The notes below the pieces were generated by a model. That model was not told where the DNA came from and did not search any database. It saw only the letters and a list, made by a program, of their open reading frames with translations. Below are positions 49,454-59,012 of a DNA stretch of 64,000 nucleotides, in pieces. Position 1 is the first letter of the stretch, and each line of letters starts with the position of its first letter. Source of the DNA: Sulfuritalea sp. (GTDB lineage Bacteria; Pseudomonadota; Gammaproteobacteria; Burkholderiales; Rhodocyclaceae); NCBI GenBank assembly GCA_022842325.1, contig JALHPU010000008.1, positions 62,001 to 126,000 of the forward strand. The letters are read 5' to 3'. The translations under genes were made by a program, and so were the position numbers.

Positions 49454-50944
49454 ATGCTCGGATTCTTTTCCAGCAAGACCGCACATCCATTGGCCGACCC
49501 GCGCGAAGCCAAGCGCATGCTGGCCGAGCTTGCCACTGGCGAGGGGCTGACCGTCGCCGAGGAGGCCACCGGCTGGCTGGAATCCATCGTCGCCGACGCT
49601 GATTTCAAGCTGGCGCCACGCCTCGAACTGGTGCTCAAGCTGGATGAAGCCCTGGTCGCGCAGGCGCGACGTCTGGCCCGCGACTTTCCGACCCTGGCCG
49701 CAGCCGGTCGCGCGCGCGAGACGCGGCAGTGGGAGGTCGGCCATGGCTATTGGCAAGCGCTGGCCGATGCCTATTCCGACTGCATCGCCCGCCATCGCGC
49801 GCCGGAAAAGGATGCCGATGCGATCCGGGGGCAGCTGCCGCTGCTCTATGGACGCCTGATCAATGCCCTTGCGGCGAAATTGAAGTGGAAGCAGTTTCGC
49901 TATGGTCCGGTGGAGCCCGAGTTCTGGCAGACGCTGGGCGGCATCTATCTGGCCGCGGCCGACGCAAGGCTGGAACAGAAATCCCTGCCCCTGTATGCCG
50001 GCAGCGGCGAGACCACGATCGAGGCGGAATATCTCAAGGTGCTGGTGTTCCAGGCCACCTCGCTGGACAACCTGAAGCCGCTGCAAATCGAGATTGCCGA
50101 GCGTCTCATCATCCATTTCCTGCCTTGGTTTTCGCTGATTCGCGAATCCCGGCCGGAAAACGTCTATTGGGTCGACGCCGGTAAAGCCTTGCCGCCGACC
50201 CGGCTGGCCAGGCTGCCCGAAATCACCCCGACCCTGCGCTTTTTCAACGGCACCCGCGCGGTCGCGGCTGTCGCGAAAACCATCGAGCAGATCCGCGGCG
50301 ACGGCCGCGTGCCGCCCGGCATCAATCTCGGCGCGCAATACGAGCCCGATACCGTGATTCCGGTGCTGGACCACATGGCGATGTACTGGGCGCCGGTGCC
50401 GCCTATGCGCAGCAATGCGCGGCGCCGCATCAACTCGCCACTGAAGCTGGTCAATGGCCTGGCTGCCGTGCATCATCATCTTTCCGGACAGACCGGCGGG
50501 ATCAACGGGGTCGAGTCCTGGGTGATCGACGATGTCAGCCTCGGCGGGCTCGGCGCCCACGCGGTCCAGTCGCGTCGCGACTGGATCAGGATCGGCGTCC
50601 TGGTCGGCGTGCAGCCCGAGGGCGGAGAAAACTGGCTGATCGGCGTCGTGCGCCGCTACGTTCGTACCGGCGCCAACCAGGATTCGATCGGCATCGAGAC
50701 CATCTCGAAATCGCCGCGCGCGGTGCTTGCCGATGCGGGCGGCCTGCAGACCGAGGCGTTGCTGCTGGACGTGCCCGAAGTCGGCGAGTACGCGCGCATG
50801 GCCCTGCCGGGCAACGCTCTCGAAGACGGGATGGCCCTGCTGTTTAGCATCGACGACAAGAATGCCCGCCTGCATCCGCGCGAAATCCTCGCCACCGGTC
50901 CCGATTTTGTGGTGGCGAACTTCTTCGTGCAGTCCTACAGCTGA
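49454..50944 (+). CDS. hypothetical protein with a PilZ-like C-terminal domain
   Basis: 496 residues, largely helical N-terminal two thirds with no recognised domain. The C-terminal third contains RSNAR (RxxxR) and, about 40 residues on, DDVSLGGLG (DxSxxG), the two motifs that bind c-di-GMP in PilZ domains, followed by a beta-rich tail. The spacing between motifs is longer than usual. It is predicted to be cytoplasmic. It stands alone between thyA (divergent) and mog (convergent). A c-di-GMP effector role is inferred and would connect it to the GGDEF genes in the window. Confidence 0.75.
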   Translation: MLGFFSSKTAHPLADPREAKRMLAELATGEGLTVAEEATGWLESIVADADFKLAPRLELVLKLDEALVAQARRLARDFPTLAAAGRARETRQWEVGHGYWQALADAYSDCIARHRAPEKDADAIRGQLPLLYGRLINALAAKLKWKQFRYGPVEPEFWQTLGGIYLAAADARLEQKSLPLYAGSGETTIEAEYLKVLVFQATSLDNLKPLQIEIAERLIIHFLPWFSLIRESRPENVYWVDAGKALPPTRLARLPEITPTLRFFNGTRAVAAVAKTIEQIRGDGRVPPGINLGAQYEPDTVIPVLDHMAMYWAPVPPMRSNARRRINSPLKLVNGLAAVHHHLSGQTGGINGVESWVIDDVSLGGLGAHAVQSRRDWIRIGVLVGVQPEGGENWLIGVVRRYVRTGANQDSIGIETISKSPRAVLADAGGLQTEALLLDVPEVGEYARMALPGNALEDGMALLFSIDDKNARLHPREILATGPDFVVANFFVQSYS

Positions 50945-50953
50945 GCGTCTGCT

Positions 50954-51541
50954 TCAGCGTGCCGGCCGGATCGCCGATTTCGGGCGGAAGGCCTTGACCA
51001 CCGCCTCGCGAGTCTCGACATAGGGCCCGCCGATCAGGTCGAGGCAGTAGGGCACGGCAGCGAAAATGCCCGGGACGAGCTGTTTGCCGGCGGCGTCCTT
51101 GACGCCTTCGAGCGTCTCCTTGATCGACTTCGGTTGCCCCGGTAGGTTGAGGATCAGGGATTTCCCCCGGATCACCCCGAGCTGGCGCGACAGGATCGCG
51201 GTCGGCACGAAAGCCAGCGAGATCTGCCGCATCTGTTCGCCGAAACCGGGCATGACTTTGTGCGCCACGGCCAGCGTCGCCTCCGGCGTCACGTCGCGCA
51301 AGGCCGGGCCGGTGCCGCCGGTGGTCAGCACCAGGTGGCAGCCGGCCTCGTCGCAGAGTTCGATCAGGGTCTGCTCGATCTTCGCCTGCTCGTCGGGGAT
51401 CAGGCGCGTCTCCATGCGCCAGGGTGAGCTCAGCGCCGCGCCGAACCACTCCTGCAGCGCCGGGATGCCCTTGTCCTCATAGACCCCGCTCGAAGCGCGG
51501 TCGGAGATGGAGACGAGGCCGATCACGAGTTCATCGTTCAT
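50954..51541 (-). CDS. mog: molybdopterin adenylyltransferase
   Basis: 195 residues of the MogA/MoaB family. It has VSISDRASSGVYEDKGIP near 9-26, the MPT-binding TTGGTGPALRDVTPEA, and NLPGQPKSIKE near 145. It adenylates molybdopterin ahead of molybdate insertion. I use the second ATG of two because AAGGA sits seven bases before it; the first abuts the site. It is co-directional with and just downstream of the YdcF-type gene (gap 2 bp). Confidence 0.92.
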   Translation of the reverse strand: MNDELVIGLVSISDRASSGVYEDKGIPALQEWFGAALSSPWRMETRLIPDEQAKIEQTLIELCDEAGCHLVLTTGGTGPALRDVTPEATLAVAHKVMPGFGEQMRQISLAFVPTAILSRQLGVIRGKSLILNLPGQPKSIKETLEGVKDAAGKQLVPGIFAAVPYCLDLIGGPYVETREAVVKAFRPKSAIRPAR

Positions 51542-51543
51542 GG

Positions 51544-52293
51544 TCATTCCTTGAGGCGATTGAAGAGTTGGCCGAGGTATTCGCTCAGTGCCGTGCGGCT
51601 GCGGCCAAGACCGCCAGGAAGCAGTCCCGCGATCAACGATGGCGATCCGGTGCTGAAGGCAGTGGGTGCGGGCGCGACTTCCAGTCCCCGTTTCTCGAAC
51701 AGCACGATCGCCCGTGGCAGATGCGAGCCGTGGCTGACCAATGCAATCCGGGTGACGCCCGCGGCTTTCAGCAGCGGTGCCGAAAGCCTGGCACTTTCCG
51801 TCGTGTCGCGCGAGGCGGCTTCAACCCAGCGCACCTTGACGCCGAACTCCAGTTCCAGCACCTCGCGCATGGCTTCGGCCTCGGGCCGACCGCCGAACGG
51901 CGCGCCGCCGGTGACCAGCAGCGGCAGGCGTGATGCGCGCGCCAGCCGCGCGCCGTAGCGCAGGCGCTCCAGTGTCGTGCGGCTCACGGTGTCGCCGCCG
52001 TATTCCGGGGCGGCGTAATACGTGCCGCCGCCCAGAATGACGATGGCCTGAACGCGCTGCAGTTGCGCCGTCGTGATCGGCGGGTTCGGCTCCAGCGGCG
52101 CCATCAGCGCATTGCCGACGACCGGCAGCGACAAGACCAGCAGGACGAGCACCGACAGCGTCGCCAGCCACAGGCCGGCGCCTTGCCAGCGCCGACTCTT
52201 CGATCGCATCAGCCATAGGCCGAGCAGCACCAGCAGCAGCGGGCCGGCGGGCGGCAGGATCAGGGAGGCGAGGATTTTCTTCAGCAGGAACAT
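51544..52293 (-). CDS. YdcF/ElyC-type DUF218 membrane protein
   Basis: 249 residues. Two N-terminal TM segments (ILPPAGPLLLVLLGLWLM and a second near 40-58) are followed by a DUF218 domain starting at AIVILGGGTYYAAPEY, with SRDTTESA and VSHGSHLPRA motifs. ElyC-type members affect envelope and peptidoglycan-precursor metabolism. The start codon is 82 bp upstream of and divergent from metY. An AGTCGGCG-family copy (52185-52200) lies within the second TM/linker coding segment. Confidence 0.85.
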   Translation of the reverse strand: MFLLKKILASLILPPAGPLLLVLLGLWLMRSKSRRWQGAGLWLATLSVLVLLVLSLPVVGNALMAPLEPNPPITTAQLQRVQAIVILGGGTYYAAPEYGGDTVSRTTLERLRYGARLARASRLPLLVTGGAPFGGRPEAEAMREVLELEFGVKVRWVEAASRDTTESARLSAPLLKAAGVTRIALVSHGSHLPRAIVLFEKRGLEVAPAPTAFSTGSPSLIAGLLPGGLGRSRTALSEYLGQLFNRLKE

Positions 52294-52375
52294 GGCTCGA
52301 TCGGCGGATTGATCGCGTATTATTCGTGATCGCAGGGGCCGCCATTATCGACCCAAATTGCCCTGACCACGAATC

Positions 52376-53671
52376 ATGACCGATCGCCTATACGGTATCG
52401 AAACGCTCTGCCTGCATGCCGGCGCCCAGCCCGATGCGGCGACCGGCGCGCGCGCCCTGCCGATCCACCAGACCAGCTCCTTCGTCTTCGATTCGGCGGA
52501 GCATGCGGCGAGCCTGTTCAACCTGCAGACCTTCGGCAACGTCTATTCGCGCATCGGCAACCCGACCGTGGCGGCCTTCGAGGAGCGCATGGCGGCGCTG
52601 GAAGGCGGCCGCGCCGCGGTGGCCGCGGCCACCGGCCTGGCGGCGCAGATCGTCGCGCTGCTGACCCTGTGCGAGGTCGGCGACCGCATCGTCGCGGCGC
52701 GCTCGCTCTACGGCGGCACGTTTTCCCAGCTCGACGTCAGTCTGCGCAAGCTCGGCATCGAGACCGTGTTCGTCGATTCCGACGATCCCGAGAACTTCCG
52801 TGCGGCGCTGTCGGACAACACGCGCTGCATCTTCGCCGAGACGGTGGCCAATCCGCGCCTCAACGTGCTCGACATCGCCGCCGTGGCGGACATCGCACAC
52901 GGCCATCGCGTGCCGCTGATCATCGACAACACGGTGCCTTCACCCTATCTGTGCCGGCCCTTTGAGCACGGCGCCGACATCGTGGTGCACTCGGCGACCA
53001 AGTTTCTCGGCGGCCACGGCACCACATTGGGCGGCGTAGTCATCGAGTCGGGCAAATTCGACTGGGGCAACGGCAAGTTTCCCGGCATGACCGAGCCTTC
53101 CGCCGGCTACCACGGTGTCAAGTTTTTCGAGACCTTCGGCGACTTCGGCTTCACCATGAAGGCGCGCATGGAAACCCTGCGCACCTTCGGCCCCGCGCTC
53201 TCACCGTTCTCTGCCTGGCAGCTGATGCAGGGCATCGAGACGCTGCCGCTGCGCATGGACCGCCATTGCGAGAACGCCCTGGCCGTGGCACGGCATCTGG
53301 CAAGCCATCCGCGCGTGGCCTGGGTCAACTATCCCGGGCTGCCCGCCAGTCCCGGTTACGCGCTGGCGCAGCGCTACCTCGGCTCGGCACGCCATCCGGG
53401 CGCCGGCGCCTTGCTCTGCTTCGGCGTCAAGGGAGGCCAGCAGGCCGGCGAGCGTTTCATCGACGCCCTGCAGTTCTGCTCGCACCTGGCCAACATCGGC
53501 GACGCCAAGACCCTGGTGATCCATCCGGCATCGACCACCCACCGCCAGTTGAGCGAAGCCGACCAGCAGGCTTCGGGCGTGACGCCCGACCTGGTGCGCC
53601 TGTCGGTCGGGCTGGAAACCCTGGACGACATCCTGTGGGACATCGACCAGGCCCTCGAACGCAGCGCATGA
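52376..53671 (+). CDS. metY: O-acetylhomoserine/O-succinylhomoserine sulfhydrylase
   Basis: 431 residues of the Cys/Met-metabolism PLP family. It has [34 protein letters not shown], and PLP lysine in [18 protein letters not shown]. The length and the insertion around [16 protein letters not shown] are typical of O-acetylhomoserine aminocarboxypropyltransferases (direct sulfhydrylation of homoserine ester to homocysteine). Substrate between acetyl and succinyl ester is not certain. It is followed by ridA at 42 bp on the same strand. Confidence 0.92.
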   Translation: MTDRLYGIETLCLHAGAQPDAATGARALPIHQTSSFVFDSAEHAASLFNLQTFGNVYSRIGNPTVAAFEERMAALEGGRAAVAAATGLAAQIVALLTLCEVGDRIVAARSLYGGTFSQLDVSLRKLGIETVFVDSDDPENFRAALSDNTRCIFAETVANPRLNVLDIAAVADIAHGHRVPLIIDNTVPSPYLCRPFEHGADIVVHSATKFLGGHGTTLGGVVIESGKFDWGNGKFPGMTEPSAGYHGVKFFETFGDFGFTMKARMETLRTFGPALSPFSAWQLMQGIETLPLRMDRHCENALAVARHLASHPRVAWVNYPGLPASPGYALAQRYLGSARHPGAGALLCFGVKGGQQAGERFIDALQFCSHLANIGDAKTLVIHPASTTHRQLSEADQQASGVTPDLVRLSVGLETLDDILWDIDQALERSA

Positions 53672-53713
53672 AAGCTGCACGCTGAACTCATCCACACCTG
53701 AACGGGAAACGAC

Positions 53714-54094
53714 ATGAGCCGCAACATCATCTCCACCGCAGCCGCACCGGCCGCCATCGGCACCTACTCGCAGGCGGTGCAGGTCGGTACCACGATCTAC
53801 ATGTCGGGCCAGATCGGCCTCGATCCGACCAGCATGCAGATGGTCGAAGGCATCGACGCGCAGATCGTGCGCGTCTTCGAGAACCTGAAAGCCGTCGCCG
53901 CGGCTGCCGGCGCGTCGCTCAACGATGCGGTCAAGCTCAACATCTACCTGACCGACCTGGCCAACTTCGCCAAGGTGAACGAGACCATGGCGAAATATTT
54001 CAGCGAGCCCTTCCCGGCGCGCGCCGCGGTCGGCGTCAAGGAACTGCCGCGCGGCGCACTGGTCGAGGCGGACGCCGTGCTCGTCCTTGGCTGA
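53714..54094 (+). CDS. ridA: RidA family enamine/imine deaminase
   Basis: 126 residues. It has the RidA features [23 protein letters not shown], the catalytic Arg in [14 protein letters not shown], and a C-terminal [10 protein letters not shown] strand. It hydrolyses 2-aminoacrylate-type reactive enamines produced by PLP enzymes such as its neighbour metY. The end overlaps the recG TTG start by 8 bp. Confidence 0.95.
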   Translation: MSRNIISTAAAPAAIGTYSQAVQVGTTIYMSGQIGLDPTSMQMVEGIDAQIVRVFENLKAVAAAAGASLNDAVKLNIYLTDLANFAKVNETMAKYFSEPFPARAAVGVKELPRGALVEADAVLVLG

Positions 54095-56171
54095 CCAGCC
54101 GGCCACCAACTCCCTCGCGGCCCGGCTGGCGCGGCTCGGTCTGCGCAGTGACGCCGATTTCGTGCTGCACCTGCCGCTGCGCTACGAAGACGAAACCCGC
54201 ATCACCGCACTGGCCGACGCCCGGCCCGGCATCGCGGCGCAATTCGAGGTCGAGGTGGTCGCCAGCGAAATCGCCTACCGGCCGCGCCGCCAGTTGATCG
54301 CGCGGGTGCGCGATGCCGACGGGGCGCTCTCGTTGAGATTCCTGAATTTCTATCCCAGCCAGCAGAAATTGCTGCAGCCCGGCGTGCGCCTGCGTGTCTT
54401 CGGCGAGGTGCATGAAGGCTACCTCGGCCCGGAAATCATCCATCCGCGCTTGCATGCCGTCGGCGCCGGCGAATCGCTGCCGGATTGTCTGACGCCGGTC
54501 TATCCGACCACGGCGGGTCTGGGCCAGGCCACGCTGCGGCGCCTGATCGACAAGGCGCTGGCACGCGCCGACCTCGCCGATACGCTGGCGCCGGAGCTGC
54601 GCGAGCGCCTGCGGTTGCCCGAGTTCGCCGCCGCGATCCGCTTCCTGCACACGCCGCCGCCCGAAATGACCCAGGCCGAGCTGGAAGCCCGCGAGCATCC
54701 GGCCTGGCGCCGCGTGCAGTTCGACGAACTGCTGGCGCAGCAGCTCAGCTTGCGCCGCGCCTACACCGCACGTCGCGCGCGGGGTGCGCCGTCGCTGGTG
54801 CCGACCGCAAAGCTGACCAGGGCGCTGCTCAAGGCCCTGCCGTTTCGCCTGACCGGCGCGCAGGCCAAGGCCTGGCGCGAGATCGCCACCGACCTCGGTC
54901 AGCCGCATCCGATGCAGCGCCTGCTGCAGGGCGACGTCGGCAGCGGCAAGACGGTGGTCGCCGCGCTGGCCATGCTGCATGCGGTCGAGGCCGGCTACCA
55001 GGCAGCATTGATGGCGCCGACCGAAATCCTCGCCGAGCAGCATTACCGCAAGCTCGCGGCCTGGCTCGAACCGCTCGGCATCGAAATCGCATGGCTCACC
55101 GGCAGCCTGAAGAAGCGCGAGAAGGACGCCGCTATCGCAAGAGTCGGCGCCGGCGAGACGCCGATCGCGATCGGCACCCACGCCCTGATCGAGGACAAGG
55201 TCGAATTCGCCCGCCTCGGCCTTGCCATCGTCGACGAGCAGCACCGTTTCGGCGTGCGTCAGCGCCTGGCGCTGAAGGAGAAAGGGACTTTCGCGCACCA
55301 GCTGGCGATGTCGGCGACGCCGATTCCGCGCACCCTGGCCATGAGCTACTACGCCGACCTCGATGTCTCGGTACTCGACGAATTGCCGCCGGGGCGCAGC
55401 CCGGTCACCACCAAGCTGGTGTCCGAATCACGCCGCGACCAGATCCTGGCGCGGGTGCACGAAGCCTGCCGCGGCGGGCGCCAGGCCTACTGGGTCTGCC
55501 CGCTGATAGAGGAAAACGGAGTTTCGGCGGAGGCTAACGTGAGCGCAGCGAACGTTAAGCGTAGCGGCCGGAGCCAGAACGTCGTTTTGCAGTTGAAGAC
55601 CGCAGAAGCAACCTACGCCCGCCTTGCCGCCGAATTGCCCGACCTCAAGGTAGGCCTGGTACATGGCCGGCTCAAGACGGCGGACAAGGCCGCGGTGATG
55701 GCGGCCTTCGTCGCCAACCAGATCCAGGTGCTGGTGGCGACCACGGTGATCGAGGTCGGCGTCGACGTGCCCAACGCCAGCCTGATGGTCATCGAGCACG
55801 CCGAGCGCTTCGGCCTGGCGCAACTGCACCAGTTGCGCGGCCGCGTCGGCCGCGGCGCGGCGCAATCGGCCTGCATCCTGCTCTATGCCCAGCCGCTGGG
55901 CCAACAGGCGCGGGCGCGGCTCAAGGTGATTTTCGAAACTACCGACGGCTTCGCCATTGCGCGCGAAGACTTGCGCCTGCGCGGTCCCGGCGAGTTCATC
56001 GGCGCGCGGCAAAGCGGCCTGCCGCTGTTGCGCTACGCCGATCTCGAGGATGCGGCGCTGGTCGAGCAGGCGCGCGCCGTGGCGGAAGACATGCTGCATG
56101 CCGCCCCCGAGCGCGCCGAGGCGCACCTGCAACGCTGGCTGGGCGGCCGCGAGGAACTGCTCAAGGCGTAA
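54087..56171 (+). CDS. recG: ATP-dependent DNA helicase RecG, with a repeat insertion
   Basis: 694 residues, starting at a TTG that overlaps ridA; no other in-frame start is nearby. It has the wedge/OB domain, GDVGSGKT Walker A (near 288), [16 protein letters not shown] motif, and the C-terminal TRG-like region. It remodels stalled forks and recombination intermediates. Between CPLIEEN and AEATYARL there are about 20 extra residues ([17 protein letters not shown]) relative to E. coli RecG, encoded by a repeat (about 55525-55580). The AGA-containing 19-base core shared with bioD (55137-55155) encodes ARVGAG. Confidence 0.96.
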   Translation: MADQPATNSLAARLARLGLRSDADFVLHLPLRYEDETRITALADARPGIAAQFEVEVVASEIAYRPRRQLIARVRDADGALSLRFLNFYPSQQKLLQPGVRLRVFGEVHEGYLGPEIIHPRLHAVGAGESLPDCLTPVYPTTAGLGQATLRRLIDKALARADLADTLAPELRERLRLPEFAAAIRFLHTPPPEMTQAELEAREHPAWRRVQFDELLAQQLSLRRAYTARRARGAPSLVPTAKLTRALLKALPFRLTGAQAKAWREIATDLGQPHPMQRLLQGDVGSGKTVVAALAMLHAVEAGYQAALMAPTEILAEQHYRKLAAWLEPLGIEIAWLTGSLKKREKDAAIARVGAGETPIAIGTHALIEDKVEFARLGLAIVDEQHRFGVRQRLALKEKGTFAHQLAMSATPIPRTLAMSYYADLDVSVLDELPPGRSPVTTKLVSESRRDQILARVHEACRGGRQAYWVCPLIEENGVSAEANVSAANVKRSGRSQNVVLQLKTAEATYARLAAELPDLKVGLVHGRLKTADKAAVMAAFVANQIQVLVATTVIEVGVDVPNASLMVIEHAERFGLAQLHQLRGRVGRGAAQSACILLYAQPLGQQARARLKVIFETTDGFAIAREDLRLRGPGEFIGARQSGLPLLRYADLEDAALVEQARAVAEDMLHAAPERAEAHLQRWLGGREELLKA
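55137..55155 (+). repeat. AGTCGGCG-family core in recG
   Basis: Identical in all 19 bases to 26742-26760 in bioD, again using the rare AGA codon. Confidence 0.6.
55525..55580 (-). repeat. in-frame repeat insertion in recG
   Basis: It contains TAACGT/ACGTTA inverted arms and the 17-base segment 55553-55569, the exact complement of 27091-27107 upstream of dcd. The core GAGCGCAGCGAACG also resembles the CGAGCGYAGCGAGC box of the intergenic family. It adds about 20 residues to RecG without breaking the frame. Confidence 0.65.
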
Positions 56172-56180
56172 AATTCGCGC

Positions 56181-57068
56181 ATGACTTTCGCCGAAATCAA
56201 AGAGCGCCTCGATCTCTACAAAAAGCTGATGCGGCTGGACAAGCCGATCGGCACGCTGCTGCTGCTGTGGCCGACTTTGTGGGCGCTGTGGCTGGTGACC
56301 AATGGCCAGCCGCACTGGATGCTGATCCTGATTTTCGCCATCGGCACATTGCTGATGCGCTCTGCCGGCTGCGTCATCAACGACTATGCCGACCGCGATT
56401 TCGATCCCCATGTCGAGCGCACCCGGGATCGGCCGCTGGCGGCGCGCAAGGTATCCACGCGCGAGGCGTTGCTGCTCGCCGCCGCGCTGAGCGTTTTCGC
56501 CTTCCTCGTCGCGCTGCCGATTGTTCGCGACGTCTGGTGGCTGATGCTGATTGCGCTGTTCCTGGCCGCCAGCTACCCTTTCACCAAGCGCTTCTTCGCG
56601 CTGCCGCAGGCCTATCTGGGCGTCGCTTTCGGCTTCGGCATTCCGATGGCCTTTGCCGCGGCGACCGGCGAGGTCGGTGCGCTGGGCTGGACCCTGCTGG
56701 TCGCCAACATCTTCTGGGCGCTGGCCTACGATACCGAATATGCCATGGTCGACCGCGAGGACGACCTCAAGATCGGCATCCACACCGCCGCCATCACCTT
56801 CGGCCGCTTCGACGTGATTGCCGTGATGTGCTGCTATGCCGCGACGCTGTCGATACTCGGCGTGATCGGCGGGGACCTGCAGTACGGCGCCGGGTATTTC
56901 GCCGGATTGGCGCTGGCGGCGTCGATCGCCGGCTACCATTACACGCTGATCCGCGAGCGCAAGCGCGAGGGCTGCTTCGCCGCCTTTCGGCACAACAACT
57001 GGTTCGGCGCCGCGATTTTCGCCGGCATCGTCGCCGAGCTCAACCTGCGGCCCTGGCTGGCGCCGTAA
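56181..57068 (+). CDS. ubiA: 4-hydroxybenzoate polyprenyltransferase
   Basis: 295 residues, about eight TM segments. The two Asp-rich motifs are present: [15 protein letters not shown] (near 70) and [17 protein letters not shown] (near 190). It prenylates 4-hydroxybenzoate in the inner membrane, the early ubiquinone step; ubiD lies 2 kb away. It starts 9 bp after the recG stop and is probably co-transcribed. It faces the histidine kinase gene tail to tail. Confidence 0.95.
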   Translation: MTFAEIKERLDLYKKLMRLDKPIGTLLLLWPTLWALWLVTNGQPHWMLILIFAIGTLLMRSAGCVINDYADRDFDPHVERTRDRPLAARKVSTREALLLAAALSVFAFLVALPIVRDVWWLMLIALFLAASYPFTKRFFALPQAYLGVAFGFGIPMAFAAATGEVGALGWTLLVANIFWALAYDTEYAMVDREDDLKIGIHTAAITFGRFDVIAVMCCYAATLSILGVIGGDLQYGAGYFAGLALAASIAGYHYTLIRERKREGCFAAFRHNNWFGAAIFAGIVAELNLRPWLAP

Positions 57069-57080
57069 GGCGTCTGCCGC

Positions 57081-58889
57081 TTACGCGACAGGCTCTTCGA
57101 TCAGATCCGCCGGGCTGTCGTCCCGCAGGTTCGCTGCGATCACCTTGGCCAGCGCGGCGCGCAGTCGCGCCGGCTTGATGGGCTTGTGCAGCATGATGAG
57201 GTTCGCCGCGCGGGCGGCCTGCAATGCGGCCTGACTGGTATCTCCGGTGATCAGCAGGGCCGGCAGCCGGGCGCCGAAGCGATCCCGCAGGGCGGCGATG
57301 GCATCGATGCCATTGCCCTGGCCCGGCAAGCCGATGTCGGAAATGACCGCGTCGATCGGCGCGGGGCAGGCTGCAGCCCGCTCGAGCGCCTCGGCGCAGG
57401 AACCGGCCGTCGTCACCTCGCAGCCCCAGCCTTGCAGCAGATCGCACATGCCGCTGCGGATGGCTTCCTCGTCGTCGATCATGAGGATGCGGCGGCCGGC
57501 AAGACTGCCGGCGACGTGGATTTGGTCCGCGTCGGACGACTGCGCTTCGGTCCGGGCGTCGGCCACGGTGGCCAGCGGTACGGCAACGCTGAAGCAGGAG
57601 CCCCGCCCCGGCTCGGAGCGCATCGCCAGCGCATGGTCGAGCAGGCGCACCACGCGCTCGACGATGGCCAGGCCGAGTCCGAGTCCCTGGTTGCGGTCGC
57701 GGGCCTTGTTGCCGATCTGGTAGAACTCGCCGAAGATCTTCGCATGCTGGTCGGGAGCGATGCCGATGCCCGTGTCGTACACCGCGATGACGAGTTGGTT
57801 CCCCCGGCGCCGGCAGCCGAGCAGAACGCGGCCGTCCGGCGCATAGCGCAGCGCATTCGACAGCAGGTTGCGCAAGGCCTGGCCGAGCAATACCGGATCG
57901 CTGACGATGAGCGCCGAACAGGGCATCACGCGCAGCCGGATTTTCATCTGTCCGGCGACCGGCATGAACTCGCTTTCCATCTGGTTGAGCAGGGTCTGCA
58001 CCGGGAAGCTGCGGCAATTCGGGGTGATGACATTGGCGTCGAGCCGGGAAACGTCGAGCAGGGCGTCGAGCAGGGTGCGCATTCCCTCGGCGGCTTTCTG
58101 CGCGTTGGCGAGGATGCCGGCGCCGCGGTCGGACGCCTGCAGCTCCTGCTGCAGCAGTTCGTGGAAGATCGACAAGGCCTGCATCGGCTGGCGCAGATCA
58201 TGGCTGGCGGCGGCAAGGAAGCGCGCCTTGGTCAGATAGGCCTGCTCCGCCGCATCGCGCTGGAGAGTGAGTTCCCTGGCCAGTATTTCGTTGCGGAAGC
58301 GCAGTTGCTGGGCCTCGATGAACACCCGATTGCGCTTGCGCGCCTGCCAGATGGTCATCGGCATGAAGACCAGCAGCATCAGTCCGAGAATGGTGTGCAG
58401 GCGCTCGCCGACGGTCAGCAGCCAGAGTGCAGGCGGGCCGATGGAGGCGAGGATGTAGGCGCGCGACGGCGGAACGTAGGAAAAACCTTCGGAGGCATTG
58501 ACGGAAGCCGCTACCGTGATCACCGTCAGGATCGCCAACTGGTACTCGGTCGGCAGGTGGGCCAGCATGGCCGTATTGGCGACGCCCCAGCAAACGCCGG
58601 ACATGCCGCCGGTAATGGCCTGGCTGCGCCCCCATTCCAGGGTGCTGCGGCTGGCCGGTGCGCGGTGGTATTGCCACACCAGCCAGGCGCGCACCAGGGT
58701 GACGACATAGAGGGCAATCAGCGCCGGCTGCCAGGTCCAGGCCGGGATGCCGTCGTGCACCACATACACCAGCAGGCTCAACACCAGCGCGCCGGCGAGG
58801 TTCTGGTCGTTGGTTTCGCTGAAAAAGGCCCTGATCTGCTCGGCCTTGACGACGGCTCGTTCCTCTTCCGAATGAAAATCGATGGACAT
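57081..58889 (-). CDS. hybrid sensor histidine kinase/response regulator
   Basis: 602 residues. About five N-terminal TM segments (35-185) are followed by a coiled-coil linker. The HisKA box is ASHDLRQPMQAL (His near 228), the HATPase has NLLSNALRYAPDG, DTGIGIAP and GLGLGLAIVERV, and a C-terminal receiver has phospho-acceptor Asp in VISDIGLPGQG and Lys in LHKPIKPAR. No periplasmic ligand domain, so it senses membrane or cytoplasmic signals. A phosphotransfer protein or output regulator is not nearby. Start at the ATG; a TTG three codons upstream exists. Confidence 0.93.
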   Translation of the reverse strand: MSIDFHSEEERAVVKAEQIRAFFSETNDQNLAGALVLSLLVYVVHDGIPAWTWQPALIALYVVTLVRAWLVWQYHRAPASRSTLEWGRSQAITGGMSGVCWGVANTAMLAHLPTEYQLAILTVITVAASVNASEGFSYVPPSRAYILASIGPPALWLLTVGERLHTILGLMLLVFMPMTIWQARKRNRVFIEAQQLRFRNEILARELTLQRDAAEQAYLTKARFLAAASHDLRQPMQALSIFHELLQQELQASDRGAGILANAQKAAEGMRTLLDALLDVSRLDANVITPNCRSFPVQTLLNQMESEFMPVAGQMKIRLRVMPCSALIVSDPVLLGQALRNLLSNALRYAPDGRVLLGCRRRGNQLVIAVYDTGIGIAPDQHAKIFGEFYQIGNKARDRNQGLGLGLAIVERVVRLLDHALAMRSEPGRGSCFSVAVPLATVADARTEAQSSDADQIHVAGSLAGRRILMIDDEEAIRSGMCDLLQGWGCEVTTAGSCAEALERAAACPAPIDAVISDIGLPGQGNGIDAIAALRDRFGARLPALLITGDTSQAALQAARAANLIMLHKPIKPARLRAALAKVIAANLRDDSPADLIEEPVA

Positions 58890-58938
58890 CGTGCGCAAGG
58901 GTTAGTCTGGAAGGCGGATAGTATCAATACCGGCGTGG

Positions 58939-58953
58939 CGCCGGCGCCGACTC
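58939..58953 (-). repeat. AGTCGGCG-family core upstream of ubiD
   Basis: GAGTCGGCGCCGGCG on the minus strand is identical to the 15-base core in bioD and recG. It is in the divergent gap between the kinase gene and ubiD. Confidence 0.55.
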
Positions 58954-59012
58954 CTGGCGGTGCGGTTCAGGCCGATGAAGCAGGGCGGGAGCAGGGCGGT
59001 TAAAATCAAAAC

